Position numbers and translations under genes: made by a program. From Dicaeum eximium (taxonomy: Eukaryota; Chordata; Aves; Passeriformes; Dicaeidae): a stretch of DNA of 64,000 bases. Positions 52,111 to 64,000 of the stretch are shown here, in pieces. How positions within the stretch are numbered: the first letter of the stretch is position 1; the number at the start of each line of letters is the position of its first letter. Location: assembly GCA_013396995.1 (NCBI GenBank), contig VWZP01010273.1, positions 1,705,003 through 1,769,002 of the forward strand. Direction: 5' to 3'. The notes beneath the pieces are model-generated. The model did not search any database. It was not told the origin of the DNA and worked only from the letters and a program-made list of their open reading frames with translations.

Positions 52111-52293
52111 GGAAGAAAAATGTAAAATGAACCTTTTTACTCTTTATGATAAAAGTACCCTCAAGCAGATTTCCATACTAATTAAAAATATGCATATAAA
52201 AGGCTCCTAGGAGAACCAGCAATACCCTTTCTACAATAGGTACATCACATGCAAACAAAATATGTTGTTAAACTTGTTTTTTTTTTTTTTTTN
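52111..52293. other. AT-rich spacer ending in T-run and N
   Basis: Unremarkable AT-rich sequence ends in 16 T and one N exactly where copy 2 of the duplication begins. The homopolymer followed by N looks like a contig join. Confidence 0.8.
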
Positions 52294-53212
52294 CAGCACA
52301 TCCACCACATCACCAAATTCAAAGCACAAGAAAAAAACATTTGTAGATGAGTGGGATGAAGATCTGAAGGTTGGACCCACGCAGTGTACCTCTTGCTTTG
52401 TGGTTTTCCTATCACCCTGCCTGTAAAAGGTGTCTGGCTGCCTCTCACTTCTCTCTTTTGGTGGAACCCAATGAAGAGTTCCTGCCTAGAAATAGCAGAA
52501 TGGCTAAGACAGAGCTGGAGGCAGATGTGTTACCATAAAAAAACAAGTTAGTTGAGGGTGCCAAGAATAAAGTGAGTGACTTGATAATTGTCTCAAGGGA
52601 GTTAAGAGAAAATCACGGAGATAAACAGACATGGTTCAGGAGGAATAGGATATTGGGACCTGCTTACAGGTGAGTGATAGATGCAGAGGAATGTGGGGTA
52701 ATGCTGGAAGACTTCTTGGGGTAGAAGAGATAAGAGGAAATCCACAGTTTCTGAAGGGAAAGAAAAATAGGTTGGGGCAACCCAGCTGCTGGAGTGAAGT
52801 AAATTGTTTTGGAGGGACAGCTGATGAGACATTGTAAGGCTTGTGAGAAGGGAGAAAATGAGGGTTGAACTGGAAAGAGGAAGTAGTAAATACAGGATAT
52901 GCAGATGATAGCTCTGAAGGAGTGCCTGTGAGTCAAGTAAAATAATAGTGTACTGGAAGAATAACCAAAAGGACATCTAGTCCCTGGGTGAAGGAAGAGT
53001 TGGTGGGTAATGTGCTTTCAAGCCATGCGTCTGGCACCACTGTACTGGGTGCTGGAAGTCACGCTGCTCAAAAGTTGAAGAAATGGAGTCCATCTAGAGA
53101 GAGAAATGGAAAAGGGTCAGAGGGGACAGTGCAACAGAGCCTGACCACATTAAAACAGGGATATTAGGGACAAAATTCCTTGTGTGTGGTGAAGCTGGAA
53201 GGATGCAAACTA
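52294..53212 (+). repeat. Copy 2 of an identical 919-bp duplication
   Basis: This repeats 50907-51825. It continues on the right into TTCAAGAGGGACTGG, whereas copy 1 runs into Ns, so copy 2 probably carries the true right flank and copy 1 the true left flank. Minus-strand frames here are identical to those of copy 1 and are not genes. Confidence 0.95.
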
Positions 53213-54498
53213 TTCAAGAGGGACTGGTGGGAAAACCTAAGTGATGAGAGCTCGGAGGTTTAAAGATCAGAAAATAAACTGCCTATTGGGATCTGATCAG
53301 TTAGGGAACATTTTTGTGACCAGGGTGAAGTCTTGCATCACTTACATGAAGCCAAGCAAAGCAGTGAGGCTGAGAAAGCCAACAGGGACATGGAACATTG
53401 AATTACAGTCACTGTGCTGAGAAACGAGAGATTTCGGGGCAGCAGAAGAGAGCCTGAGGTGCAAAATTTTGGGAGGAAAACAATGGGGAGCAGCGTGTCT
53501 GCAGGTGGTTGAGCAGGGGGAGGAAAGAGAGGCAGTGCTGGGTGCAAGCTGCAGGGATTTGAGCTTGTTGACCCTTGCTGACAATGGATGGTGTGGGGTC
53601 AGAAATTGGCGGGTGCTGTGGCTGCGGCTGCTGCTGCTGGGGATGGGCACGGCCAAGGCAGCAGGGANGGACTACAACCAGATATCATTTACTCCTTTGC
53701 ACGCACAGCCAGTAATAGTTTATGCTTGTATAGTTCCCATCTATTGTATGAAAGCTGGAGAGCTGATTAACACAATGTTCTGTACCAGAAAACTGCAGTA
53801 CTTAGCCAGTCTATCAGTTCCCCAGAGTAATTTTATGGTATTTCTATTTTTTAAACCTTCTAGTAACAGTGAAAGTGGATTTGTTTTTCCATGCAAAGAA
53901 ATTTTTTAAGAGCAAATCTGTAATGCCTACTCTGGCAAGCACATTTTCTGAGCTCAGTGGCAAATTGATCTTCAATCTGGCTGTTCTGAGGCAAGTAGCA
54001 TGGCTAGAGAGAAAATCATGATTCAAACTCCCAAATTACAAAATTCGTCTTGCTTCTGCTGAAGATTTTAGAATTTAAAAACCTTTCACCAGATTATGCA
54101 GAATTCACTTTATAACATTGCATCTTAGGCAGACAACATATTTTGAGAGCTGACATACAGAACCCCGCTCTGCTCGCCACTATGAAATCAAGAGCTGTTC
54201 TATACATGTATTTCAGTGGAAAAAATGCTATCTACTTCTAAGCAGTCACAGATATTTGTGGTTGGCTGAGTCTCAGTCCAGCTCAGTTGCAGGCTACAAT
54301 CCAGATTTGAGGCTTGGACTTAATTTATATTAGAACTGGAATTACACATTGTGCTCTCACTAATCTTTGCACAAGATGGATGGACTCTCAGGACCACCTT
54401 GTTCTTGCAAGTCTTCTGCTTAGAACCAACCTTCTCAGAAGACAAGAGTTGAATTTGAGTTTAGCTTTATCTGTACTAGGGCAAGATCTTATAATGCT
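53213..54498. other. Flank with GC-rich spot and single-N join
   Basis: Purine-rich sequence continues to about 53560, then a GC-rich spot with CTG repeats (GGCTGCTGCTGCTG) runs to the N at 53668. After the N, composition becomes ordinary AT-rich DNA. No gene was recognised. Confidence 0.5.
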
Positions 54499-54905
54499 AG
54501 AATTATAGAATAATTTGGGTTGGAAGAGATCTTCAAAGGACACTTAGTCCAGCCCCTTCAATGAATAGATACATCAACTTGATCAGGTTAGTCAGACCCT
54601 GTCCAACCTGAACTTGAACACCTGCAGGGATGAAGAATCTAAAATCTCTCTGGGTAACATGTTTCAGCGCTTTACCATCATCATCATCAAAAATTCTTCG
54701 TTATATCTAGTCTGCATATTATATCTATATCTATATGTAAAGATATATTTATGTACCCTCTTTTACTTTAAAATCATTACCCTTGTCCCATTGCAACAGG
54801 CCCTGCTAAAAATCTGTTCTCATCTTTCTCCCTTTAGGTACTGGGAGGTGCTTTAAGACCTTCCCAGAGCCTTTGCTTCTCCTGGCTGAACAACCTCCTC
54901 CTTTG
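54499..54905 (-). mobile_element. CR1 LINE 3' fragment with internal TA-rich expansion
   Basis: The plus strand begins AGAATTATAGAATAATTTGG and continues with GGTTGGAAGAGATCTTCAAA, the antisense CR1 3' end. It then has CCTTGTCCCATTGCAACAGG and ends near CCTGGCTGAACAACCTCC. A TATC/TATA-rich stretch at about 54715-54755 interrupts the usual order, probably a simple-repeat expansion. The element is in the same orientation as RBM47, truncated and non-coding. Confidence 0.9.
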
Positions 54906-57900
54906 ACATGCAGTCAGGTCTGAAGGAGAGCACTGAAATTATTAAAGTCAGAAATTAAAAAATAATACTTGGTTTCACTAAGCTTACTGTGACCATTTTG
55001 AGTGGTAGGATAGCCATTTATCTGATCTCACACATTAGTCAGACACTGGTTAAAAATGTAGGGATGGGAAACTGAGTGTCTTGGCTACTTCTAAAGATTT
55101 TTTTCTTACTAAAGGACAGTACTGTCTCCAGACAAAACGTATCAGCAGCAAGCACCATTGATCACAGGAAAAGTCAGAATTTGATCTATTTTATCTATCT
55201 TATTATATCTCTCATTTATTTAATTATTAAAATTGAAAGTGGCTCCAGATCATGAAAAGTGTTTCCATACCTTCACCCATTGCTTGGGCTGGCAGTGGGG
55301 ACACCAGACTGCTCAAAAGCAAAGAACTGCAGAGGACAAGAACAGGTCCAACACAACAAGGAGCAACTTCTCTGCTGTGTTTTGTTTAGGGCCATCCAAG
55401 GCTGCTAAAGATTTCCTATTTGCCACTTACACTTGCTTGAAGAAGAAATAAATTATCTCCTGCTAGACACTGGGTCTGTTTGAGCCAAGGTAAGAATTGC
55501 CATCACAGCATCTTTTGCAGAGATTCAGCAGACAGCCGGTGTGAGCCTGCCCTCCCAGCTGGCAGCAGCTCGGACCAGCCTCACTCCTCTCTGCAAGCTC
55601 ACTTCCAGGCTGGGAAGGAGCTGAGAGCTGCCTCAGGAGCCCAACCTGAGAGCCTGCCACCAGGCACATCTCCTGTGATCCTCCAGCCCGGCATTCCCTC
55701 CCAGCATGGCCACGAGGATGCCGGGAGAGCAGCCAGAGCTGGGGAGTGCCTGCCACCCGCCTGGGCTGAGGTGTAAGCCCAGCACATCCAGGGGAAAGGT
55801 GAGGTGTTTCTTCACCAGAGGCCTCTCTCAGGAGCGAAGGCGATGGCGTGTTGGAACACCGTCACTCCTCAACACAAACAAGTGAGGGCAGCTCAGCCAA
55901 TCTCAATAAACAAGTAGAATCACAGAGGGAGGGAAAAAAATGCACCTTTTGGATTTGCTGCTATTCTTCATGTGTACATTTGACACTTAGATGTTATTAC
56001 AATGGATGCCATGGTTCAGTTATTGATTGAATCCAAGTTACTGAGCCCATTTCTTGTTCTTCACTGATGTCACTTTATTAATAGGTTGAATATAATTTCA
56101 TTTGTTTGTGGTTAAGTAAATCATCAGTGAAATCTTTATTTTCTTGCAGAGCTAAACCCACTAAAAACATGAACAAGGCAGAGCATCGATGAATATAAGC
56201 TTGAGGGATCACACTGTGTATGAGCCTGAAATTCCAGACTGTGAATCAGTCTGTGGACTCTGTGGCAGAGCCTTTAGTGATCCTTTGCACAAAAGTAAGC
56301 CTAGTTGAAACTTCATTCTCATCAATGCGTTAGTCAATGTTTTGGGTGTTAGCATCTTGCTGATGGCTTTATTTGTTAAGGAACAGTAAATAAAATGGTA
56401 GTGTATAGCTCCTTTGGTGTGCAGATCTCTCACTCGTGATGCTGCATCTCTGAGGGGAGAAGCAGGGGAGAGATGGGTTTATAACTCCAGAGTTGTACCA
56501 AGGAATTGCCACTGTTAAAATGAAGTTCACTCCATCCCTGCGCTACTCACAGTGGTGCTATCAGGAACTCTGCAAGCTTCTGGACTTCTGCAGCCTTTAG
56601 AGGTGCTGGTGGATATTCTGAGGGAATTTATTTCTAGTGAGCAGTCTAATGTGTCCCATGCCCTGGGTTAGCATCCCTTGAGTGTTGTATGGGATAAGCC
56701 AACACAGGGAATCCATGCCTGTTTAGTCCTAGAGCTCTGTTCCTTCTATATGATAACTGGAAATGGAGGCAAGGGGGTTGTATTGTCTCAGTTCTGATGA
56801 AATCCCTCCCTTACCACCTGTAGAGTCCCACCCCTGTACCACCTACGTGAAGTAGCATATGCAAGGAAGGAAAGAAGATAAATGATGTTCCAGAGAAGGT
56901 GAGAGGAATACTCAAAGCCTCATTAAAAACATATTCCTGGGAAACTGATTTCCAGAAACTAAATTTTCTATTGATTTAATTCAGTTTAGTGAAGAAGGAA
57001 AAGGTGGGACTATGGCAGTCAGTCAAAAAGATCTTTCAGCCCTATCATATTTTGGTGACATTCTTCCAGAGACCTGTGTCTCCAAGATCCTTTTCACCTT
57101 GTGAGTAAGACTCTGAGGGAATATCCAAGCTAAATGTCTGCATTTCTAACCTAAAGAAAAATACCATCCTCAGTCATGAAAATTCATGTGTCAGTCAGAA
57201 TCCACGGACATCCCTGGGATATCAGATCATGGGCTGACACAACTTCTTTTAGCCTAATGAGTCTGCATTCTTCATTAAAACAAATTAGCAAGTTCCACTG
57301 GAGTCAAGGTAGTGGTACTGTTTCAGAGGGCTTCACAGCAGAGCTTCAAGCCATGTCACTAATATCAGGAATAAGTTGCTTTATCCCCTCTGAAACAAAA
57401 CCTAGAAGTGCTATGGCAGTTAATGCTTATCCAAAACCTTAAATAATGCATATACCATTTATAAGACTTTTATAAAAGCCCATATTCCAGGCAGTACAGG
57501 TATATACAAATATCAAAAATAAAGCCCATGTAAAACATGCCTTAGCTCCCTGCAGCCACAGAAAAGAAGCTCACATCTTATGACTACATGCAACTCTGCG
57601 CACATTTGACACAATTATCATGATTTTGTGCATATATGTGTGCACAAAACCTGCAGTATCCCTTTTTTTAAAAGTATTTGTAAATAAAAATATTTATTAT
57701 ATTTTTAAAATTTTAGAATGTTTATTTAAATATTTATTTTTACAATTAACAAGCCATAGGAGTATTAGAATGGTTTCTTCTTCATAAAATATATTGCATG
57801 TACTTTGCCACATTGTCACTCAGATGATAAACCCACAAAACACAGTGGGCCAGAAACAGCTTGTCAGAGCTTCCCCTGCTCACAGCTTCAGACTTTAAGG

Positions 57901-58785
57901 CAATGGAATTGCACTGATGTTTCTAGCAAAGTGCTTATCTTTGCTGCACTGTAAGAGAGGGGGATAAATAATACTTTTTTTCCTGGTAGTCTGAAGATAA
58001 GCAAGTTAATTTAAACTACTGAATATAATGTTTCTTGCTATAAGTTCTCAAGCACAAGGGCAATCCAAGTTTTGCTGTGATGTGTGTTTTACTTATTTGA
58101 AGGACAAAGGAAGTACTTAGGGTCATTTGTTAATCCACAAACTTTTCAAAAATTATTTTAGTTTCATAAAAGAAAACACAGATCCCAGTTCTGAGTCTTC
58201 CTATGTACAAAAAGAAGGACAAAGTGTGACAGAAGAGACAGAGAAGGCTAGGCTAGGGCAATCTTGTCTGGCTAGTTTAACAGGGTTAAAAAACCATCCT
58301 AGTGTAAATAAATGGGAGCACTATAGCACGTGGCTTCACAAAGCACAGCCTGCAATTTACTGGACCCCAGACAAAATACACTGCCATGAAATGCTGCCCT
58401 TGCCACTGAGACCTACTCCTATGTGTCCCCATGCATCTGGTACCTACAGCCATGGTGTAGATGACAGAAGGACCTGCTCCCCAGAGGTACCACTGCTCCC
58501 TGCAGTGCCCTCCCCTCCAGCTCAGGCATAGACGGGAAGACAGAGCACCTTAAATTCATCTACACATCAGAAAACTGATATACAATTCAAATAAAAATAT
58601 AAGAACAGTGTTATTATTTCAGATTTTTGGGGCTTATGTAGCCCAGTAACCTGTCTGCAGCAGTGACGAAAAACTGACCCCTGAAGAATAGTAACAATAG
58701 GATGAACATAATTGATCTTTTCTGCAAGTCATCTCCCAGCCTCCAACTGTTTTCAGCTCAGGGGACTCCTCCAGCCCAATATAGA
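54906..58785. other. Upstream region, no gene seen
   Basis: No gene or clear transposon was recognised. A GC-richer part at 55500-55800 gives overlapping frames of about 60-98 codons on both strands with no known match. An AT-rich low-complexity stretch lies at 57660-57745. Confidence 0.45.
57660..57745. repeat. AT-rich low-complexity tract
   Basis: Repeated TATTTA and TTTAAA units form a low-complexity stretch, of no evident function. Confidence 0.75.
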
Positions 58786-59110
58786 TTGCCCAGTGGTGGA
58801 CCTCTCTTCCAAGTACTTGCCCAGTCTTCTCTTGAGGGTCTGAAATAAAATGCCGCTACTGTCATACCCTTTGGTAAAGATCCAATCATATTGCAAGATT
58901 TCACAATGCAGTATTTGCTGCATGAAGAAATATCTCCTTTTATTCTGAAAATGCTTCCTAAATCTTTGTCTAACAGTCACTGTCTCTTGCATTGGGAGAG
59001 CTGTGAACAGCTCACCCCAAACCACCCACTTCACACCACCCTGGATTTTATAGACCTGAATCAAAGAAACCCCCGTGGTGGTCTCTGCCTGAGCCTGAGC
59101 CTACTCAGCC
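58785..59110 (-). mobile_element. Old, diverged CR1-family fragment
   Basis: The plus strand shows segments in the order typical of the antisense 3' region of older amniote CR1 families: an ATGAAGAAATATCTCCTTTT-like block, then CTTGCATTGGGAGAGCTG, then GGATTTTATAGACCTGAATC. It is much more diverged than the other CR1 copies here. The assignment rests on remembered consensus wording, so boundaries and subfamily are uncertain. Confidence 0.5.
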
Positions 59111-60860
59111 AGAGGCTGACTGTCACATGTGTTTTGGCTGGGTTTTTTCCAAAGGATTAGGGAATTTACTAAAATGTTCTTGTTGCCCAGGGTCTCAGCA
59201 CATCCTGTGGCAAAACTTCAGTCCTCACCCACTGGCTGGACATTGAGCACGCCGAGCACAGCAGCCATGCAAAGCTTGGCGTGGGCCACTGGTCCCAAAT
59301 ATTTAATTGCCAGAGCATGAGTGTTGAATTGCTCTCTTCATGGTACTCTGCAAAGTACCAAAGATTTTGCTTTACGTGGTGTATTGAGTTTCAGATATTA
59401 AAGCTAAGATCCCCTCATTATTTAGGGACACTCTGTAGCTTTTCACTGTATTACCTGACATGATGTTTCCCTTCCATCACATCATTCTGCCATGTTTTAA
59501 TTTGCCTTATGGCTTGCTTTCAGTTACTTGTAAGTAAGCCAGAAAACAGAACTTTTAATGGTCATCAGCACTGCAAGCACTCATGTATTTATTGCTTCCT
59601 GCAAATATCTGCATGTGATGCTACTGAGTAAGTTTTTCAGTTGCCCTCTGAAAGACAAAAATTCAGTATGAGCTCAGTCAGCAGACTTTTTAAAAAGCTG
59701 GCTTCCTAAGGAATGATTTCTGATGCTCCATGTTTTTCCTATTTTAACTTCTCTCAGTAAGTAGGCTGGAATGGAAATCCTGCCTGATCAAGCAGATCTT
59801 TTTCAGGCAACATACCTTCAATTGGTTTTACATCCATTCATCAGAATAATTAGGTTTTTTAAAACTGATTTTGTGTCTAGCTAGAGCACAAGCAAATACG
59901 TTTAAACCAGGTACCCTGTGTTTACATGTGCACCATATGGGCTACCACGTTTACCTCCCATACTGGGACAGGAGGGCATTTTTATTTATTTACAGCAGGG
60001 GCAGCTCATCATAACCACATCTGTAAAAATCATCTTGGCCAGTCGTATTCCTCACAGGTCTGTGAAGCATCACAAAAGCATATCCTGCCGTGCTCACTAT
60101 GCAGACCTTCCAGGCATCTTCTCCCCTGCTGAGGCAGGGCCACCCAGCCCTGAGAGTAAGTAATGGCATCCTGAAGAAGAGCAGCTGGAGCCAGGAATGA
60201 ATATGTGGAGAATCGTGGGACAAATGTATCAAATACCTCAGGTTAATTGACAATCAATTAAAGCTATTGCCTAGAAAAGCTCTCATGATATTGCAAGCTC
60301 AGGGCTGAAAGTGGTAGATATAAAGGGCTTACATCTCTGCATCTTTAAATAGAAGATGCTGATATTTTTTGTCACTTATTTACTTATGTTTACTATGTTT
60401 AGTGATTTTACAAAGCAAATTTAAGATGATAGTATAGACCAGAAATAACTCCATGGCAGCACGTTCAATGGGGGTGACTTGATCAGCATCACTTCTACTG
60501 ACACAGGGGTTTCAAAACCACCACAGTGGCAGCAGACACAGCAGAGGAAGATAATACTGCTGTAAAAGTGCAATGAAGCGATACCTCTGTGAGTCACCAC
60601 TCATGACAAGGCTGCTCTGGTTTCCCCAGGGACCTGCTGGAGGAGCACTGCTAAATACTTCACAGAGCCCCCCAGGATCCCTCTGAGGGAGACTGCTGGA
60701 GAAACAGCTTGGACCTGAGAATCACTTATGGATGGGCTCATGGATGGGCTTTGCACAGCCAGGGCCCTGGTTCTGTGGCAGAGCTAGTCTCAAGTTAGTG
60801 ATTGCATGTTTAGCATATTATGCAAGCATTTATTCCTGCTTTTTCACAAGTACCCATTCT
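59111..60860. other. Upstream region, no gene seen
   Basis: Short frames only. I saw no repeat or RNA gene that I can name. Confidence 0.45.
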
Positions 60861-60909
60861 TCAGTGAGAAAAGGAGTGGCTTGGTGATAGCCACTCCTTT
60901 TCTCACTGA
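60861..60909. repeat. Perfect hairpin: 21-bp arms, 7-nt loop
   Basis: The left arm at 60861-60881 (begins TCAGTGAGAAAAGG) and the right arm at 60889-60909 (ends CCTTTTCTCACTGA) are exact reverse complements around the loop TGGTGAT. Pairing stops just outside the arms. No target-site duplication or element body was seen. The stem is shorter than a typical pre-miRNA. Confidence 0.95.
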
Positions 60910-63900
60910 TTTCACGCGCCACAGGAGCACGGGTCTCACTGACATCAGCACTCTCCCCCCAGCCTGCCTGCCCTGCAGCAGTGACCCTGTGCTGGACCTG
61001 GGTTAGGACCCATATGCTGCTCAAGCCATGTTTCTCCTGGATTCAAATTACTAAATCAAAAGTTTAGCAGCTTCTATCCTCAGTCAGTCTGTTTATGCAT
61101 TTATTTTTTTCAGTAACCTGCCAGGTTTTAACAATCCCATGAGAAGATCCTTGCCTTTCTTCAGAGCTGGCTTGACTTGTGCAAGCCCAAACTAAGGGGC
61201 TGCTTTGGAGAGAGACGAGGGGTTAGTGAAGGATCATGAAATGCTGTTTGGAGCCAGCAAATTGCCATTAAAGAATGCTGCCCACTTATGCAGAAAAACT
61301 GGGTGCCAGCCACTCACCAACCCTGTTATTCAAGTTCTGCAGCCTGAAGCAAAAGGCTCCTAGAATTAGCTCTCCCAATCTGGTGGTGCGACACCTCTGA
61401 TGTCTGAAATGGGTTTGCCTTGGGGTTGTTAAATACCTGCTCCATGTGATTGGGCTAATTAAAAGTTTTTAGCCAAACAAATCCCTGTTTGTGAGGGTAT
61501 AAGAGCTAAGACGATTAGATGTTAGTTAAACTAGACATAACTGAGCAAACAAAGTTGCTGCTGTTAATTCTTAAAAATGCTACCCCACTGTGTGCAGGCA
61601 AAAGGAGTGGATAACAAAATTAATAGGTGAAACAAAAGTCTCAGATGACAGGTATATCCCATCAGAAAAAGTGCTTCCTTGAATTCAGTCTTGCTATGTA
61701 ACAGGGTATATATTATATGTGCTATATATTAATTCTACATATAGATGGCAAAACCAGCTTTAGTGAAAATTGGTCTTGATCCCCGTATTCTTCTTGCAAA
61801 GGACAAGTGGGTATTTTTTATTATTCTACAGGTTTACTGCTATAGCTCATTGACTAAACAGGTATGTAGAAATAGCCCCAGAAGCTGGCTAAGCAAAAAA
61901 CAACTCCACACTTTGATCTGAAAGGTTGTCTTCTACTGCACTGAGAAACTGGATGAGTCTGGTTATTATACTGACCAGCTGGGAAGTCAGTGCCTCTCAA
62001 AGACTTTCTACCCTGTCCTTCCAAAGGGGGTCTCAGTTAAAAAGAATCAGCTTCTTTGACATTTTCATAGGAATCAGAAGTCAGCTGTTTTCTTCTTCTA
62101 GTAAGAAACTGCTTGCAATTGCATTCCCAGTAAGAATAGGTTAAGGAAAATTGAACTTGGACCCACAGCATATTTGTGCCAAACAAATGTTTCCTCCCTA
62201 CCCCAAAAAAAAAAAAAAANACATAACCCAGGCCATTAGAGCCTCCAGACTCCTCACCTCTGCAAACAGACTAATGTCTTATGCTTGCTTAGAAATTCTT
62301 GACTTTATTCCCAATGAAACTGTTCAGTTCAGCAGCAGCCAGCAGCCCACTCCATCAGCATCTGCTGCTACCTGTCATTTTGTCTTGTTTCACTCCTTCC
62401 TGGGCAGACATCCCACGGATCCCAGGTTTTTATCTTGACGGCTTCATTCTGCCCTACCAGCCTCATTCTAGAACACCTGCTAAAGCTGCTAGCACTAATT
62501 ATACTTTTATTTGAATGTAAATACTTTGCTTGGGGACATAATAAGTATACACCTGATTTTGGAGCTTCTGAAAGAAGGCTGTTGAGCTGATCAGTGCCAA
62601 TGAGGAAGGGAGAACTGTAAGAACTGCCTCCACAGAAGTAAGTGAAGTCAAATCACATCAGTGAGCATTCCTAGGTGCTGGGATGGAAACCAATTGCACC
62701 TTTTAAGGTCCAGAACAGGTGACACACTTTGGACCCAAGTCATTTAAATACCAGTTGCCCAAAGCAGAGGGCAGGTTGGCACTCTGCCCGGCACAGACCG
62801 AGGGTTAGGGCGAGCTCTGGATCGCACCTTACACACGGCGTGGGAGCAGTCATTTGGTTTTGGCAGGCGACACAGCATCCTCCTCTGGAGGGAACCAGCC
62901 TCTGTGCCAGAGAGCCATTCTGGGCGCCTTTGATTTACTAGCAGAGGTGTAGCTAACGGGGAACAGAGATACAAAACCAAACTCCTCATTTAACAAGTAA
63001 AATAAAGAAATCTTTTACATCTGGAAATACTGAGGCAGATGATCAAATAATTAGCACTGCAAGTTTGTACTGCCTGCAGCTAGAAGAACTGCTCTCTGTG
63101 GAAGCAGGAATGTGGTTGAGCCTGCAAAAACGTGATAAGGGATCTGTACCTAAGATTTTTGGATGGTCTGCAGACGTCAGAGGTAAGTTTCCACAGAGTT
63201 GAAGGAGCATTCAGGACTGGACTTCCATGGAAAAACTCCCTACTCTACCCAGCTGAGGATGGCTTGGCAAAGCAAGTGCCAGTGCCACATTTTTACTCCT
63301 TCTGAGGAGTGTAGCAAAACTAAAGGTGTAGAAACAATCTTTTTTTTTTTTTATATTACAAGTTGACCCCAGAAACAACAATAAAAAAAATTCTTTATTC
63401 TTGCTTTCCTCAACCAAATAAAAAATCAATTTCAGTTTCATTTTTTTCCCCAGCACTTTAGAGGTTCCTTCAATTTCCACATAAAGTGCTCACAATTAAA
63501 AACTGGAAGTATTTTCCTTGGAATTTTAATTTCTATACAGATTAGTCTGTTTTGCAAACTTGACCCAAACTTACAAATTGTTTTATTTTTACAAAATCTT
63601 CACTTTTGGTAAGTATGTAAGCTGTTTACACATATTTTTATCCTAGCTGGAATCCTGATGAGCTTGCATATTGTAAGGGGAAAAAGTACAGGTATGGATT
63701 TCTATGCTGATGTTTCATCACATGTGTGGGCTGAGGCTGGCTGTAGCTATGAAATACAAATGTAGTATATACAGATCTTGCTGATCTAGTAGAAGTATTA
63801 AATAACAAATCTCCTGGCTCTCATCATCTTAGAAGATGATTCAAGCAATCCATAGGTTCCTAGGCTGCTGCACAAGATCACAGCCTGATCACACGTGTAT

Positions 63901-64000
63901 GATGGAATAAACAGATGAATAATAGCAACTGCATTTTCAGTCTCACCCACATTTCATCTTATTTTTTTAAATCACATTACACCTACACACAATGCTTGGC
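60910..64000. other. Upstream region to window end, no gene seen
   Basis: No coding exon or clear transposon was recognised. A TA-rich stretch lies at 61705-61745, and a poly-A followed by a single N (62205-62220) marks a likely contig join. A small CpG cluster at about 62785-62845 lacks a convincing promoter or splice context. NSUN7 lies on this side of RBM47 in other vertebrates, but nothing of it is visible here. Confidence 0.45.
61705..61745. repeat. TA-rich low-complexity tract
   Basis: Interrupted TATA and ATAT units form a simple AT-rich tract, with no evident function. Confidence 0.7.

Noticed and set aside
53469..53909. Plus-strand frame with a signal-peptide-like stretch (LWLRLLLLGMG)
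   Set aside because: The hydrophobic run comes from CTG repeats, the frame crosses an N at an assembly join, and nothing downstream resembles a protein family.
62785..62845. Small CpG cluster
   Set aside because: About six CpGs are present, but there is no promoter motif cluster and only a weak donor (AAG|GTGCGA).
1..64000. Search for CRISPR arrays, operons, tRNA/rRNA genes, LTR elements or a novel multi-gene system
   Set aside because: No regular spacer-repeat pattern, cloverleaf-like gene, long terminal repeat pair or cluster of unknown coding frames was seen. The window reads as one vertebrate gene with long non-coding flanks.

Overview
The window is vertebrate nuclear DNA, almost certainly from a bird. 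It carries a spliced gene with GT-AG introns and no bacterial-style gene packing. Its recognisable interspersed repeats are CR1-type LINE fragments with the avian 3' end (degenerate ATTCTATG repeats), and no Alu or L1 elements were seen. I cannot name the species.

The one gene I can support is RBM47 (RNA-binding motif protein 47), on the minus strand. All four coding exons are present: 12777-11649 (N-terminus plus all three RRMs), 10177-9971 (RGG-like cassette exon), 6387-6185 (alanine-rich) and 5796-5551 (C-terminus and stop). Joined, they give 1785 nt including the stop, or 594 residues, against 593 as I recall for human RBM47. Every junction has GT-AG signals and keeps frame. The probable 3' UTR runs left from 5550 to an AATAAA signal at 2967-2962. 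The 5' side is only partly visible. The first coding exon begins with 31 nt of leader after an acceptor at 12808, so at least one non-coding exon lies further right. The best candidate is a short exon ending at a strong donor at 24186, with TATA-like, CCAAT and CACCC/G-quadruplex elements just upstream, but this is unproven.

Layout: 1-2940 is downstream flank with a CR1 LINE carrying reverse-transcriptase remnants; 2945-12808 is the RBM47 body, with a CR1 in its third coding intron; 12809-64000 is RBM47 5' intron and upstream flank, with no other recognisable coding exon, two further young CR1 fragments, one older CR1 remnant, simple repeats, a CpG-rich patch near 45.1 kb, a perfect 21-bp-arm hairpin at 60.86 kb and an assembly-damaged zone at 50.9-53.7 kb. 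In that zone 919 bp are repeated identically on either side of a 172-N gap and a G-rich island, which is most simply a false duplication.

I found no operon, CRISPR array, toxin, virus or other unknown multi-gene system. The interesting signals concern RBM47 expression: a tandem NAGNAG acceptor, a frame-preserving 69-codon cassette exon, a 5-codon upstream ORF whose stop overlaps the start codon, a U-rich GUUUU repeat in the probable 3' UTR and candidate distal promoters. The others are the hairpin and the duplication.
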